Shown here piece by piece: positions 36,145-45,631 of a DNA stretch of 64,000 bases. A program made the position numbers and the translations under genes. The number at the start of each line of letters is the position of its first letter. Positions within the stretch are counted from its first letter, which is position 1. Below the pieces are notes generated by a model that saw only the letters and a program-made list of their open reading frames with translations, did no database searches and had not been told where the DNA came from. This DNA is from Streptomyces sp. Go-475 (GTDB taxonomy: Bacteria > Actinomycetota > Actinomycetes > Streptomycetales > Streptomycetaceae), in assembly GCF_003330845.1 (NCBI RefSeq), contig NZ_CP026121.1, positions 8,165,501 to 8,229,500 of the forward strand. Reading direction: 5' to 3'.

Positions 36145-36831
36145 ATGTCCGCCGAACAAGCCCTGGACGCCGAGCGGGACGCGATCCTCGCCGCGCTCGA
36201 ACCGGTCGTGGAAGGCATCGCCGCGACCTTCGGGCCGGTCTGCGACGTCGTGCTGCACGACTACCGGAACCCGGAGAAGTCCGTGGTCGCCGTCGCCGGA
36301 TCGGTGACCGGGCGGACGGTGGGCGGCGCGATGAGCGAGATCGGCCTGCGCGTCCTCGCCCGCGGCGACGAGGCCACCGACGAGCTGAACTACGTCACCC
36401 GCACCCGGAACGGAACGCTGCTGAAGTCCTCCACGATGGTGCTGCGGGACTCCACCGGAGCGGTGTTCGGCGCGCTCTGCGTCAACGTGGACATCAGCGC
36501 CGTCCACCAGGTCCACACCCTGCTCGGCGCGCTCGCCGGAGCCGGCGCCGCCCCGGCGGAAGCGCCCACCACCACCTTCGGCAACGACATCGACTCCGTG
36601 GTCGACGCCCTCGTCGACGCCCACCAGTCGAAACAGCGCGGCAGCTGGGCGGAACTCGACCGCGCGGAGCGCCTGGAGCTGTTCGGCGGGCTGGACGCCC
36701 GCGGTGTCTTCGCCGTGCGCGGCGCCGTCGAACAGGTCGCCGCCCGGCTCGGCATCTCCCGCGCCTCCGCCTACAACTACCTCTCCCGGGCCCGGGCCGC
36801 CCACGACACCCCCACCGGAGGATCCGCGTGA
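36145..36831 (+). CDS. YheO/DauR-type transcriptional regulator (PAS-like + HTH)
   Basis: This 228-residue protein has a YheO-like PAS domain (FGPVCDVVLHDYRNPEKSVV ... LKSSTMVLRDSTGAVFGALC, about 28-115) and a C-terminal helix-turn-helix (VFAVRGAVEQVAARLGISRA, SAYNYLSRA, about 190-218). The type includes the D-arginine utilisation repressor DauR. It overlaps the following ammonia-lyase gene by four bases and probably senses that enzyme's substrate. Confidence 0.87.
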   Translation: MSAEQALDAERDAILAALEPVVEGIAATFGPVCDVVLHDYRNPEKSVVAVAGSVTGRTVGGAMSEIGLRVLARGDEATDELNYVTRTRNGTLLKSSTMVLRDSTGAVFGALCVNVDISAVHQVHTLLGALAGAGAAPAEAPTTTFGNDIDSVVDALVDAHQSKQRGSWAELDRAERLELFGGLDARGVFAVRGAVEQVAARLGISRASAYNYLSRARAAHDTPTGGSA

Positions 36832-37802
36832 CGACCACCACCCCACCGGTCACCCTCGACGACGTCCGGGCCGCCGCCGCCCGCATCGACGGCATCGCCC
36901 ACCGCACCCCGGTCCTGCGCTCCCGCACCCTCGACGCGCTCGCCGGTGCCGAGGTCCACCTCAAGTGCGAGAACTTCCAGCGCATGGGCGCCTTCAAGTT
37001 CCGCGGCGCCTACAATGCCGTCTCCCGCCTCACCCCCGAGCAGCTGTCCCGGGGCATCGCCACCTACTCCTCGGGCAACCACGCCCAGGCCGTCGCCCTG
37101 GCCGCCCGCGAGCTGGGCACCACCGCCGTGATCGTCATGCCGGAGGACGCCCCGCCGTCGAAACGGGCGGCCACCGCGGGCTACGGCGCCGAGATCGTCA
37201 CGTACGACCGCTACACCGGCGACCGCGTCGCCCTAGCCGAGGCCCTGGCCGCCGAGCGGGGCCTGACGGTCATCCCGCCCTACGAGCACCCGCACGTCAT
37301 CGCCGGGCAGGGCACCGCCGCGCTCGAACTCGTCGAAGAGGTGGGCGAGCTGGACGCACTGCTCGCGCCCGTCGGCGGCGGGGGACTGATCGCCGGCAGC
37401 GGCACGGCCGTCAAGGGCCTGCACCCCGCGACCCGCGTGATCGGCGTCGAACCGGAGGCCGGGGACGACACCAAACGGTCCCTGGAGGCCGGCCGGCGCG
37501 TCAGCATCCCGGTCCCGCACACCATCGCCGACGGCCAGGCGCTGCACACGCCCGGAGAGCTGACCTTCTCCATGAACCGCAGGCTCCTCGACGACGTCGT
37601 CCTCGTCGGCGACGACGAGATCCGCCACGCGATGCGGTTCGCCTTCGAGCGGCTGAAGATCGTCCTCGAGCCGAGCGGCGCCACCCCGCTGGCCGCGCTG
37701 CTCACCGGCCGCGCGGGCCGCCTCCCGGGCCGCGTCGGCGTCATCCTCTCCGGCGGCAACATCGACGCCGAACGCTTCGCCGCGCTGTGCGGCGGCACCT
37801 GA
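36828..37802 (+). CDS. PLP-dependent threonine/serine (or hydroxyaspartate) ammonia-lyase
   Basis: This 324-residue fold-type II enzyme has the PLP lysine in FQRMGAFKFRGAYNA (about 50), SSGNHAQAVALAA and the phosphate-binding loop APVGGGGLIAGSG. There is no regulatory ACT domain, so it is a catabolic form; threo-3-hydroxyaspartate dehydratase and L-serine/threonine dehydratase are equally possible. It starts with GTG and is translationally coupled to the YheO-type regulator. Confidence 0.88.
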   Translation: MTTTTPPVTLDDVRAAAARIDGIAHRTPVLRSRTLDALAGAEVHLKCENFQRMGAFKFRGAYNAVSRLTPEQLSRGIATYSSGNHAQAVALAARELGTTAVIVMPEDAPPSKRAATAGYGAEIVTYDRYTGDRVALAEALAAERGLTVIPPYEHPHVIAGQGTAALELVEEVGELDALLAPVGGGGLIAGSGTAVKGLHPATRVIGVEPEAGDDTKRSLEAGRRVSIPVPHTIADGQALHTPGELTFSMNRRLLDDVVLVGDDEIRHAMRFAFERLKIVLEPSGATPLAALLTGRAGRLPGRVGVILSGGNIDAERFAALCGGT

Positions 37803-37942
37803 ACCGGGTGCCCCGAATGGCGGCCCCCGGTGGACGGGCGGACCATGGAGGTGTAGGGGGCCGACCGCCGACGGCGGTGTCCAGGGCCGCCGGGGCGACC
37901 CGGCCCCGGCCGCGGCGTACCGCGGCCGGAAGGGAGCGCGTC

Positions 37943-38302
37943 ATGTTGGAAGTGAAGACGCTCGACAAGCCCGACGAGCGCCGTGATTTCCCCCGCGGCC
38001 ACCTCGAAGCCATCCACATGACGGATCTCGACTTCGCCGTGGCGACCTTCGAACCCGGTTGGCGCTGGACGGAGTCCGTGGGCCCGATCGCGGGCACCGA
38101 GAGCTGCCAGATGCACCACAACTGCTACATGGCCCAGGGCCGGATGCACATCCGCATGGACGACGGCGGCGAGAGCGAGGTCGGACCCGGCGACGTCTTC
38201 GTCTGCTCGCCCGGCCATGACGCGTGGGTCGTGGGCGACGAGCAGGTCGTGGTCTACGACTTCCAGGGACAGACGGCCCGGGAGTACGCGAAGCAGGGAT
38301 AG
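37943..38302 (+). CDS. Small cupin-domain protein
   Basis: This 119-residue protein has a cupin fold: FEPGWRWTESVGPIAGTESC, QMHHNCYMAQGRMHIRMDDG and VGPGDVFVCSPGHDAWVVGD, giving candidate metal His residues. The function is unknown. GGGAG before the ATG supports the start. It is 140 bp downstream of the ammonia-lyase gene and probably separate from it. Confidence 0.82.
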   Translation: MLEVKTLDKPDERRDFPRGHLEAIHMTDLDFAVATFEPGWRWTESVGPIAGTESCQMHHNCYMAQGRMHIRMDDGGESEVGPGDVFVCSPGHDAWVVGDEQVVVYDFQGQTAREYAKQG

Positions 38303-38369
38303 CACCCACCCACCCGCGCGGACGTGTCACCCGATGACGACCACCTCCGCCCGCGCGTGGTCCAACCCC

Positions 38370-38401
38370 GGGCACCGGACCGCCTCGGCGGTCCGGTGCC
38401 C
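38370..38401. terminator. Perfect 15-bp hairpin between convergent genes
   Basis: GGGCACCGGACCGCC (38370-38384) pairs fully with GGCGGTCCGGTGCCC (38387-38401) across a two-base TC centre. There is no T-tract, but the position between the convergent cupin and VWA genes suits a bidirectional terminator. Confidence 0.78.
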
Positions 38402-38450
38402 GCACGATACCCACGGTGCCGCGAGGCCCGCCGTGCGCCGCTCCGCCCGA

Positions 38451-39809
38451 TCACACCGGCAGCAGCCGCGCCACCAGCGCGCTCAGCTGCCGCGCGGTGC
38501 GGCACTCGTGCATCTCGACCAGCTCGGCGTACGCGGGCGCGACGGAGTCGCCCGTGCCCCAGCGGGAGCGCTGCTCGGGATTGAGCCAGTAGACGCGGCG
38601 CGCCCGCTCGGCGATCCGCCGCACGGCCGGCAGGTTCGGGTCGGCGCGGTTCGTCCGGGCGTCGCCCAGGACGAACACCGTCGTGCGCGAACCCACCGCG
38701 TCGGCGTAGCGTTCCGCGAACTCGCCCAACGCCATGCCGTAGTCGCTGCTGCCGTGGTAGCCCGTGACCGCCGCCTCCGCCTGGATGCGGGCGCCCAGGC
38801 CCTCGGGGTCGGCGCTGCCGTGCTCCAGCAGCCCGGTCACCTCGTCGATCCGGTTGACGAAGGCGAAGACCCGCACCTTGCTGAACTGGTCGTGCAGCGC
38901 CTGCACCAGCAGCATCGTGAAGTCCGAGAAACCGGAGACCGAGCCCGACACATCGCACAGCAGGACCAGTTCGGGACGGGCGGGACGCCGTCGGCGCAGC
39001 ACCGGCTTCATCGGCACGCCGCCCGTCGACAGCGAACCGCGCAGCGTCCGCCGCAGGTCGATCGCGCCGCGGGAGGCACGCCGGCGGCGGGCCGCGAGCC
39101 GGGTCGCGAGCTTGCGGGCGAGCGGCTGGACCGTTCTGCGCAGCTCGGCCAGCCGGTCCTGTCCGGCGAACAGGAAGTCGACCCGGTCGGCCGTCGGGGC
39201 CACCGCCCGCCGGGCGATCTCGTCCCGCCCGCGCCGCTCGGCGACCCGCCGCCGCGCCTCCGCGGCCACCAGCGCGCGGAAGGTCTCGATGCGCCGCCGG
39301 ATCTCGTCCTCCAGCAGCCGGTCCGTGAAGCCCTGACTCCCGCCCCGGCCGCGCACGGTGTCGCGGACCCGCGCCATGAGCGTCTGCGGGCGCAGCCGCT
39401 CCAGCGCCTGGTAGGACGACCAGCCGTCCGACTCCGGCGCCGAACCGTAGCCGCCGAAACCGTCGACCGCCTCGATCGCCAGCCGGCCCAGCAGGGCACG
39501 GTCGTCGGCGGCCAGGGCGTCGGCCAGCCGGTCCCGCAGGTCCTCCCGCCCCGCCGGCCGCTGCTCCGGGCCGCCGACCCCGCGCGGGAAGTACAGGTCG
39601 AAGACCGGGTCGAACACCTGCCGCTGCCCGGGCGCGTGCAGCAGCGTCGCCGCGAGCCCCTCGCGCAGCAGCTCCCGGTCGGCGAGGCCGAGTTCCTCGA
39701 CCGCCCGCGCCGCGTCGACCGTCTCGCCGGTGCCGATCCGGACGCCGTGCGCGCGCAGGGCCCCCACGAGGGACGTCAGCCGCTCCGCCACGCCCGTCGG
39801 TGTGGTCAC
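38451..39809 (-). CDS. VWA domain-containing (CoxE-like) protein
   Basis: This 452-residue protein has an N-terminal helical region (GVRIGTGETVDAARAVEELG) and a C-terminal von Willebrand factor A domain with a MIDAS-type motif LLCDVSGSVSGFSD (about 285-298) and VFVLGDARTN. CoxE/VWA proteins work with MoxR-type AAA+ ATPases as metal-dependent chaperones for enzyme maturation. The GTG overlaps the MoxR stop (GTGA). No client enzyme such as CO dehydrogenase is encoded nearby. Confidence 0.85.
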   Translation of the reverse strand: MTTPTGVAERLTSLVGALRAHGVRIGTGETVDAARAVEELGLADRELLREGLAATLLHAPGQRQVFDPVFDLYFPRGVGGPEQRPAGREDLRDRLADALAADDRALLGRLAIEAVDGFGGYGSAPESDGWSSYQALERLRPQTLMARVRDTVRGRGGSQGFTDRLLEDEIRRRIETFRALVAAEARRRVAERRGRDEIARRAVAPTADRVDFLFAGQDRLAELRRTVQPLARKLATRLAARRRRASRGAIDLRRTLRGSLSTGGVPMKPVLRRRRPARPELVLLCDVSGSVSGFSDFTMLLVQALHDQFSKVRVFAFVNRIDEVTGLLEHGSADPEGLGARIQAEAAVTGYHGSSDYGMALGEFAERYADAVGSRTTVFVLGDARTNRADPNLPAVRRIAERARRVYWLNPEQRSRWGTGDSVAPAYAELVEMHECRTARQLSALVARLLPV

Positions 39810-40663
39810 AGGGCGTCCAGGTCGAGCTTGGCGGACGCCTTGAGGAGGTCGTCCTGGTGCTTGAGGAGGACACCGAGGGTGGCCTGGACGACCGTCTCGT
39901 CCAACGTGCCGGCGCCGAGCGCGAGCAGCGTGCGCGCCCAGTCGACGGTCTCGGCGACCGACGGCACCTTGCGCAGGTCCATCGCCCGCAGCGCGCCCAC
40001 CACCCGGACGACCGAGCGGGCCAGCTCCTCGTCCAGCTCCGGCACCTTCAGCCGTACGATCCGGCGCTCCAGCTCCTCGTCCGGGAACCCGATGTGCAGG
40101 AAGAGGCAGCGGCGGCGCAGCGCCTCCGACAGCTCCCGGCTCGCGTTGGAGGTGAGGACGACGAAGGGGCGGCGCGTCGCGGTGATGGTGCCCAGCTCGG
40201 GGACGGTCACCTGGAAGTCGCTGAGCACCTCCAGCAGCAGGCCCTCCACCTCGACGTCCGCCTTGTCGGTCTCGTCGATCAGCAGCACCTTCGCCTCGTC
40301 GCCCCGGATGGCGGTCAGCAGGGGCCGCGTGAGCAGGAACTCCTCGCTGAAGATGTCCGTCCGCGTCTCGTCCCAGGTCTCGTCGCGGCCCGCGCTGATG
40401 CGCAGCAGCTGCTTGGCGTGGTTCCACTCGTACAGCGCCCGGGACTCGTCGACCCCCTCGTAGCACTGGAGGCGGACCAGCCGCGCCCCGGCCACCTCGG
40501 CGACCGCCTTGGCGAGTTCCGTCTTGCCGACTCCGGCCGGGCCCTCCACCAGGAGCGGCTTGCCGAGGCGGTCGGCGAGGAAGACGGTCGTGGCGACGGC
40601 GGGCGAGGCGAGGTAGCCGGTCTCGGCCAGACGTGCGGAGACGTCGTCGACGGACGTGAACAA
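39806..40663 (-). CDS. MoxR-family AAA+ ATPase
   Basis: This 285-residue ATPase has Walker A VEGPAGVGKTELAKA (about 39-53), Walker B KVLLIDETDKAD, sensor 1 VVLTSNASRELSEALRRRC and a C-terminal lid. It resembles CoxD/APE2220-type MoxR proteins. TTG 40663 (peptide FTSVDDVSARL) is chosen because GGAGG lies six bases upstream; the frame runs on to another TTG at 40690. It forms a chaperone pair with the VWA protein. Confidence 0.88.
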   Translation of the reverse strand: MFTSVDDVSARLAETGYLASPAVATTVFLADRLGKPLLVEGPAGVGKTELAKAVAEVAGARLVRLQCYEGVDESRALYEWNHAKQLLRISAGRDETWDETRTDIFSEEFLLTRPLLTAIRGDEAKVLLIDETDKADVEVEGLLLEVLSDFQVTVPELGTITATRRPFVVLTSNASRELSEALRRRCLFLHIGFPDEELERRIVRLKVPELDEELARSVVRVVGALRAMDLRKVPSVAETVDWARTLLALGAGTLDETVVQATLGVLLKHQDDLLKASAKLDLDAL

Positions 40664-40770
40664 CGGGGGCCTCCAGGTCGGCGGCGGCAACGTGCGGACG
40701 AAGCACTATCTAAGCGCTTGTTCAGCGCTGCTGTCACGGGGTTCCCGCACCGCGCCCGCCGGGCCGCCGC

Positions 40771-42081
40771 TCACGTGGCCGACGCCACCGCCCGCACCGC
40801 GGGCGAGCGCAGCACCCGCCGGGCCGTCGCCAGGCCCGTCCCCAGCGTCACCGCCGCCGCGACCCCGGCGACCGCGAGCCACACGCCGAACAGCTGGTCC
40901 GGCAGCACCGCGTCGCTGCGGACCACGGTGAACGGGACGACCCCCGCCAGCGCCGCCAGCGTGCCGCAGCACACGCCGGTGACCGTCAGGACCAGCCCCT
41001 CGGCCGCCACCACACCGAGCACCTGCCCGGGGGTCGCCCCGGCGAGACGCTGCTGCCCGAACTCCCGCTCCCGGTAACTGGTCGCCGCGTACAGCGAGTT
41101 GACCAGTATGACGCAGACGAACACCACGATGACGCCGACGACCGTGAAGTTGAGCGTCTCCAGGTTCTTCGCGTCGACCGACTTCACCAGCCCCGAGGCG
41201 GCGGCGGCGTCGCTCTCCACCGCCTGCATGGTCAGCGTCGCCGTGGCGACCGCGGTGAACAGGATCAGCGACATCAGGATCCCGGCGAGCTGCCCGGCCC
41301 GCTCCCGCAGGTTGCGCACCGCCAGCCAGCCGCTCGCGCCGCCGAGCGGCAGCCGGTCCAGCACCACCGCCAGCAGCCGGGGTGCCCGCAGCGCGCACCC
41401 GACGGAGAGCAGGATCGCCCCGTACGCCGGCGGCGCCATCAGCGCGGCGTCCGTCGCCGAGAACACGAACGTCGAGGTCACCGAGGCGGCTCCCGCCACC
41501 AGAGCCGCGTGGGCGAGGACCGTCCGCGCCCGGCCCCGCCGCCGGCTCGGGCGCGTCGCCCGCCGCACGGCGAGGAACGCGGCCCCCGCGGCGGCGGCGA
41601 GCGTGATGCCGACCCCGGTCGCCAGGGCCACCGGACCGAAGGAGAACCCGACCGACCGGGCGACCTGGCCGCTGTCCTGGAACACCCCCAGCAGCGCCCG
41701 GCCACCGAGCATCGCCGGACCGACCGCCAGTGCCGCGCCCACCAGTGCCACGGCCACCGCCTCGCCCACGACCATCCGCCCGAGCTGCCCCGGAGTCGCC
41801 CCCGAACAGCGCAACAGCTCCATCTCGGCGGCCCTTTGGCGCACGTTGACCGTCAGCGTCGAGGCGATCGCGAAGAACACCAGCAGGGTGCCGTAGCCGC
41901 CCACCACACCCGCCGCCGTGGAGAGGGTCTCCGCGCTCACGGCGTCCACCCCGGCCTGCCCGGCGGTGTCGTGCATCGCGTTGAAGGTCATGATGATCGC
42001 CGCGCCCAGGAACGCGCACAGCAGCGTCGCGAGGAACCGCCCGGGCCGTTGCCGGATCGACCGCATCGCCAGTACGAACAT
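40771..42081 (-). CDS. FtsX/MacB-type ABC transporter permease
   Basis: This 436-residue membrane protein has two FtsX-type domains: one after the N-terminal anchor (SIRQRPGRFLATLLCAFLGA) with RQRAAEMELLRCSGATPGQL, and a second near the end with YREREFGQQRLAGATPGQVL. Eight or so membrane segments are visible. With the ATPase gene three bases upstream it forms a LolD/MacB-like exporter. The substrate is unknown. Confidence 0.87.
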   Translation of the reverse strand: MFVLAMRSIRQRPGRFLATLLCAFLGAAIIMTFNAMHDTAGQAGVDAVSAETLSTAAGVVGGYGTLLVFFAIASTLTVNVRQRAAEMELLRCSGATPGQLGRMVVGEAVAVALVGAALAVGPAMLGGRALLGVFQDSGQVARSVGFSFGPVALATGVGITLAAAAGAAFLAVRRATRPSRRRGRARTVLAHAALVAGAASVTSTFVFSATDAALMAPPAYGAILLSVGCALRAPRLLAVVLDRLPLGGASGWLAVRNLRERAGQLAGILMSLILFTAVATATLTMQAVESDAAAASGLVKSVDAKNLETLNFTVVGVIVVFVCVILVNSLYAATSYREREFGQQRLAGATPGQVLGVVAAEGLVLTVTGVCCGTLAALAGVVPFTVVRSDAVLPDQLFGVWLAVAGVAAAVTLGTGLATARRVLRSPAVRAVASAT

Positions 42082-42084
42082 CCC

Positions 42085-42870
<786 letters not shown>

Positions 42871-42957
42871 CGTCGTCCCCCTCCTGCGGCACGCCCTGTG
42901 CCTCGCCGACGACGCTACGGAGAAGGCGGCAGGACCACACGGGCCGCAGAACCCGTA

Positions 42958-43330
42958 TCACGGGGTGTACTCAGCGACACCCCGCGACACGGGAGAACCG
43001 GAGCGCGGCCGGCCGTCAGCCGTCGCCGCCCGGGGGGGCGTGACGGGCGAGGGCCAGGCGGAGGCGCTGGTGTAGAGGCGCACCTTCGGGTCCTTGGTCG
43101 AGCCGTAGTACCAGACGCCCTGCGCCGGGGCCGGACCGCGCAGGCCGATCCGGAACTCGTCGTCCCCGCCGTGCGCACCAGGCCGCAGCGCAGGAAGACG
43201 GTCTGACGGAGTCCCCCCGACCAGGTCGGCAGCGCCGCGATGACGTGCCGGTCCTCGGCCGTCCGCTCGTTGTGCGCGTGGAGGCCCGCCACGTACGCCC
43301 CGTCGTATTGGGGGCCGTTGCCCACGAGGT
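42958..43330 (-). pseudogene. Hypothetical protein gene, frameshifted
   Basis: The minus strand encodes LPSPDLVGNGPQYDGAYVAG, LHAHNERTAEDRHVIAALPT and VFLRCGLVRTAG in one frame. It then continues sensibly only in another frame: DDEFRIGLRGPAPAQGVWYY, GSTKDPKVRLYTS. Adding one G to the run at 43164-43167 (CCCC on plus) would rejoin them. No family is recognised and no good start or ribosome site is visible. Either a decayed gene or a sequencing error in a homopolymer. Confidence 0.5.
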
Positions 43331-43402
43331 CGGGGGAAGGGAGGCGAGTCGGAACGCGGCAAGGCGTGCGAAGCGGACGTCGGTCGATGCCCGGGAGCGA
43401 GC

Positions 43403-43519
43403 GTCAGCGGACGCGAGATCGCCACCATGGTCGTCTGCCTCGCCTCCGACCACGCCTCGGCGACCACGGGCGGTGCCCTGCGCGTCGACGGCGGCTACGT
43501 CGACTCGATCCTGCCCTGA
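43403..43519 (+). pseudogene. C-terminal remnant of an SDR dehydrogenase
   Basis: The plus strand encodes VSGREIATMVVCLASDHASA then TTGGALRVDGGYVDSILP and a stop. The piece TGGALRVDGGYV is the standard C-terminal signature of short-chain dehydrogenases. Nothing of the NAD-binding or YxxxK part lies upstream. An ATG at 43427 could yield only about 30 residues. It is probably the tail of a sugar dehydrogenase lost before or during assembly of the neighbouring rhamnose cluster. Confidence 0.62.
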
Positions 43520-43520
43520 G

Positions 43521-44156
43521 TCACGCCTCGCCCACGAGGATCACCTCCAGCGTGCGCGGGCCGTGCACCCCCTCGACCCGGTCCAGCTCGATGTCGCTGG
43601 TCGCCGAAGGACCGGAGATCCAGGTCAACGGGCGTACCGGATCGAGGCGTTCCAGGGCCTGCGGCACGGACGACACGACCTGGTCCGGGACCCGGACGAC
43701 GCAGACGTGATGGTCCGGGACGAGGGTGATCCGGCGCCGCCCCTGGTCGGGGGAGCCGTCCAGCACGATCGTCCCGGTCTCCGCGATCGCGACCGCACAG
43801 GCCGTCACGACACTGTCCACCCGGTCGAGTTCGGCCGGGGTGCTCTCCGCCCGGTCCGCCACCCGCGTCACCCCGGTCGCCGCCAGCCAGCCCTCGTCCA
43901 GCCCGGGCGGCACCAGCACCGAGGCCGCCCCGCGCTTCTCCAGCAGCCCCGCGATCAGCCCGGGCAGCCCCGCGCTGTCGGTGCGGTGCACGATCGCCCG
44001 GTAGTCCGCCAGGTTCTCGGCGAGCAGCTCCACCGTCTCGGCGACCGTCCGCCGCCCGTGCTCACGCAGGTAGTCCCGCGCGATCGGCGTCTCGTCGGCG
44101 GGCACGTCCGCGAGGGCGCGCCGCACCCGCCCCAGGATCCGCTCCCTGCTGTTCAC
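43521..44156 (-). CDS. lutC: Lactate utilisation protein LutC
   Basis: This 211-residue protein has the LUD domain with ACAVAIAETGTIVLDG (about 110-125), LVPDHHVCVV and ISGPSATSDIELDRVEGVHG then PRTLEVILV, the LutC/YkgG signature. It is part of the LutABC L-lactate oxidising complex. The GTG overlaps the lutB stop by four bases. Confidence 0.93.
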   Translation of the reverse strand: MNSRERILGRVRRALADVPADETPIARDYLREHGRRTVAETVELLAENLADYRAIVHRTDSAGLPGLIAGLLEKRGAASVLVPPGLDEGWLAATGVTRVADRAESTPAELDRVDSVVTACAVAIAETGTIVLDGSPDQGRRRITLVPDHHVCVVRVPDQVVSSVPQALERLDPVRPLTWISGPSATSDIELDRVEGVHGPRTLEVILVGEA

Positions 44157-45631
44157 TTCGCCCCGTCCTTTCCGCCGCGCGTGCGCTGCCACCAGTCCCG
44201 GAACGGCTCGGCCGGCACCGGTGGCAGGTCCCGGGTCCCGCTCCACGCCCTGCCCGGGCCGGGCAGCGTACGGGGATGGAAGCGCCGGGTCCGGGAGGCG
44301 GCGCGCTGTCCGGTGCGCAGCGCGCCCGGGTGTGTGAACGCCCAGCGCGCCGCGCGCATCGCGGCCCGCTCGGCGGCGTGTCCCTTCGCGGGCCGCAGCA
44401 CGACCCGGTTGCCCTCCCGGGTCACCTCACCGCCCTCCACGACCCGTTCCCGCAGGTGCACCAGCACCTCGGGGATGTCGATGGCCACCGGGCACACCTC
44501 GTAGCACGCCCCGCACAGCGAGGACGCGTACGGCAGCGAGGCGTCGATCTCGCTGCCCGTGCCCCGCAGTTGGGGGCTGAGGATCGCGCCGATCGGGCCG
44601 GGATAGACCGAGCCGTAGGCGTGGCCGCCGGCCCGCTCGTACACCGGGCACACGTTCAGGCACGCCGAGCAGCGGATGCAGCGCAGGGCCTGCCGGCCGA
44701 CCTCGTCGGCGAGGGTGTCGGTGCGGCCGTTGTCCAGCAGCACCAGGTGGAAGGTGCTCGGCCCGTCGCCGTCGGTCGTGCCGGTCCAGGTCGACGTGTA
44801 CGGGTTCATGCGCTCGGCCGTCGAGGAGCGGGGGAGGGTCTGCAGGAACACCTCCAGGTCCCGCCAGGTCGGCACGATCTTCTCGATGCCGACGACCGAG
44901 ATCAGCGTCTCGGGCAGGGTGAGGCACATCCGCCCGTTGCCCTCGGACTCCACGACCACGAGCGTGCCCGTCTCGGCGACCATGAAGTTGGCGCCGGAGA
45001 TTCCGACCTCGGCCCGCAGGAACTTCTCCCGCAGGTGCAGCCGGGCGGCTTCGGCGAGTTCGGCCGGCGTGTCGGTCAGGCCCTCGGGAGCGGGGCGGCC
45101 CCACTCGCTCATCTCCTGGGTGAAGATGTCCCGGATCTCGCCCCGGTTGCGGTGGATGGCCGGCACCAGGATGTGCGAGGGCCGGTCCTTGCCCAACTGG
45201 ACGATCAGCTCGGCGAGATCCGTCTCGTAGGCGCGGATGCCCTCGGCCTCCAGCGCCTCGTTGAGCCCGATCTCCTGCGTGGCCATCGACTTGACCTTGA
45301 CGACCTCCGACTCGCCGGTCATCTTCACGAGCTGGGTGACGATCTCGTTGGCCTCGGCCGCGTCGGCGGCCCAGTGGACGATGCCGCCGGCCGCTGTCAC
45401 CGCCTCCTCCAACTGCTCCAGGTAGCGGTCGAGATGGCGCAGTGTGTGGTCCTTGATCCGCTTGCCCGCCTCGCGCAGCTCGGCCCAGTCGGACACCTCC
45501 GACACGGCCTTGGCCCGCTTGGCGCGGATGGTGTGCGTGGCGTGCCGCAGATTGCCGCGCAGGGTCGCGTTGCCGACCGCCTCCCGCGCGGCCTCCGGGA
45601 ACGCCGGCATCCCGACGAACGTTCCGCTCAT
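44153..45631 (-). CDS. lutB: Lactate utilisation iron-sulfur protein LutB
   Basis: This 492-residue protein has a LUD domain (GISGANFMVAETGTLVVVES) and two 4Fe-4S motifs, CIRCSACLNVCP (about 335-346) and CGACYEVCP (about 387-395), followed by a DUF3390-like C-terminus. It is the Fe-S subunit of the LutABC lactate oxidase. Its start overlaps lutA by four bases. In this locus it would burn the lactate released from rhamnose. Confidence 0.95.
   Translation of the reverse strand: MSGTFVGMPAFPEAAREAVGNATLRGNLRHATHTIRAKRAKAVSEVSDWAELREAGKRIKDHTLRHLDRYLEQLEEAVTAAGGIVHWAADAAEANEIVTQLVKMTGESEVVKVKSMATQEIGLNEALEAEGIRAYETDLAELIVQLGKDRPSHILVPAIHRNRGEIRDIFTQEMSEWGRPAPEGLTDTPAELAEAARLHLREKFLRAEVGISGANFMVAETGTLVVVESEGNGRMCLTLPETLISVVGIEKIVPTWRDLEVFLQTLPRSSTAERMNPYTSTWTGTTDGDGPSTFHLVLLDNGRTDTLADEVGRQALRCIRCSACLNVCPVYERAGGHAYGSVYPGPIGAILSPQLRGTGSEIDASLPYASSLCGACYEVCPVAIDIPEVLVHLRERVVEGGEVTREGNRVVLRPAKGHAAERAAMRAARWAFTHPGALRTGQRAASRTRRFHPRTLPGPGRAWSGTRDLPPVPAEPFRDWWQRTRGGKDGAK

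Noticed and set aside
40712..40734. AGCGCT repeats upstream of the MoxR gene as a TetR operator
   Set aside because: AGCGCT is itself palindromic and common; no linked TetR gene and no second site were seen.
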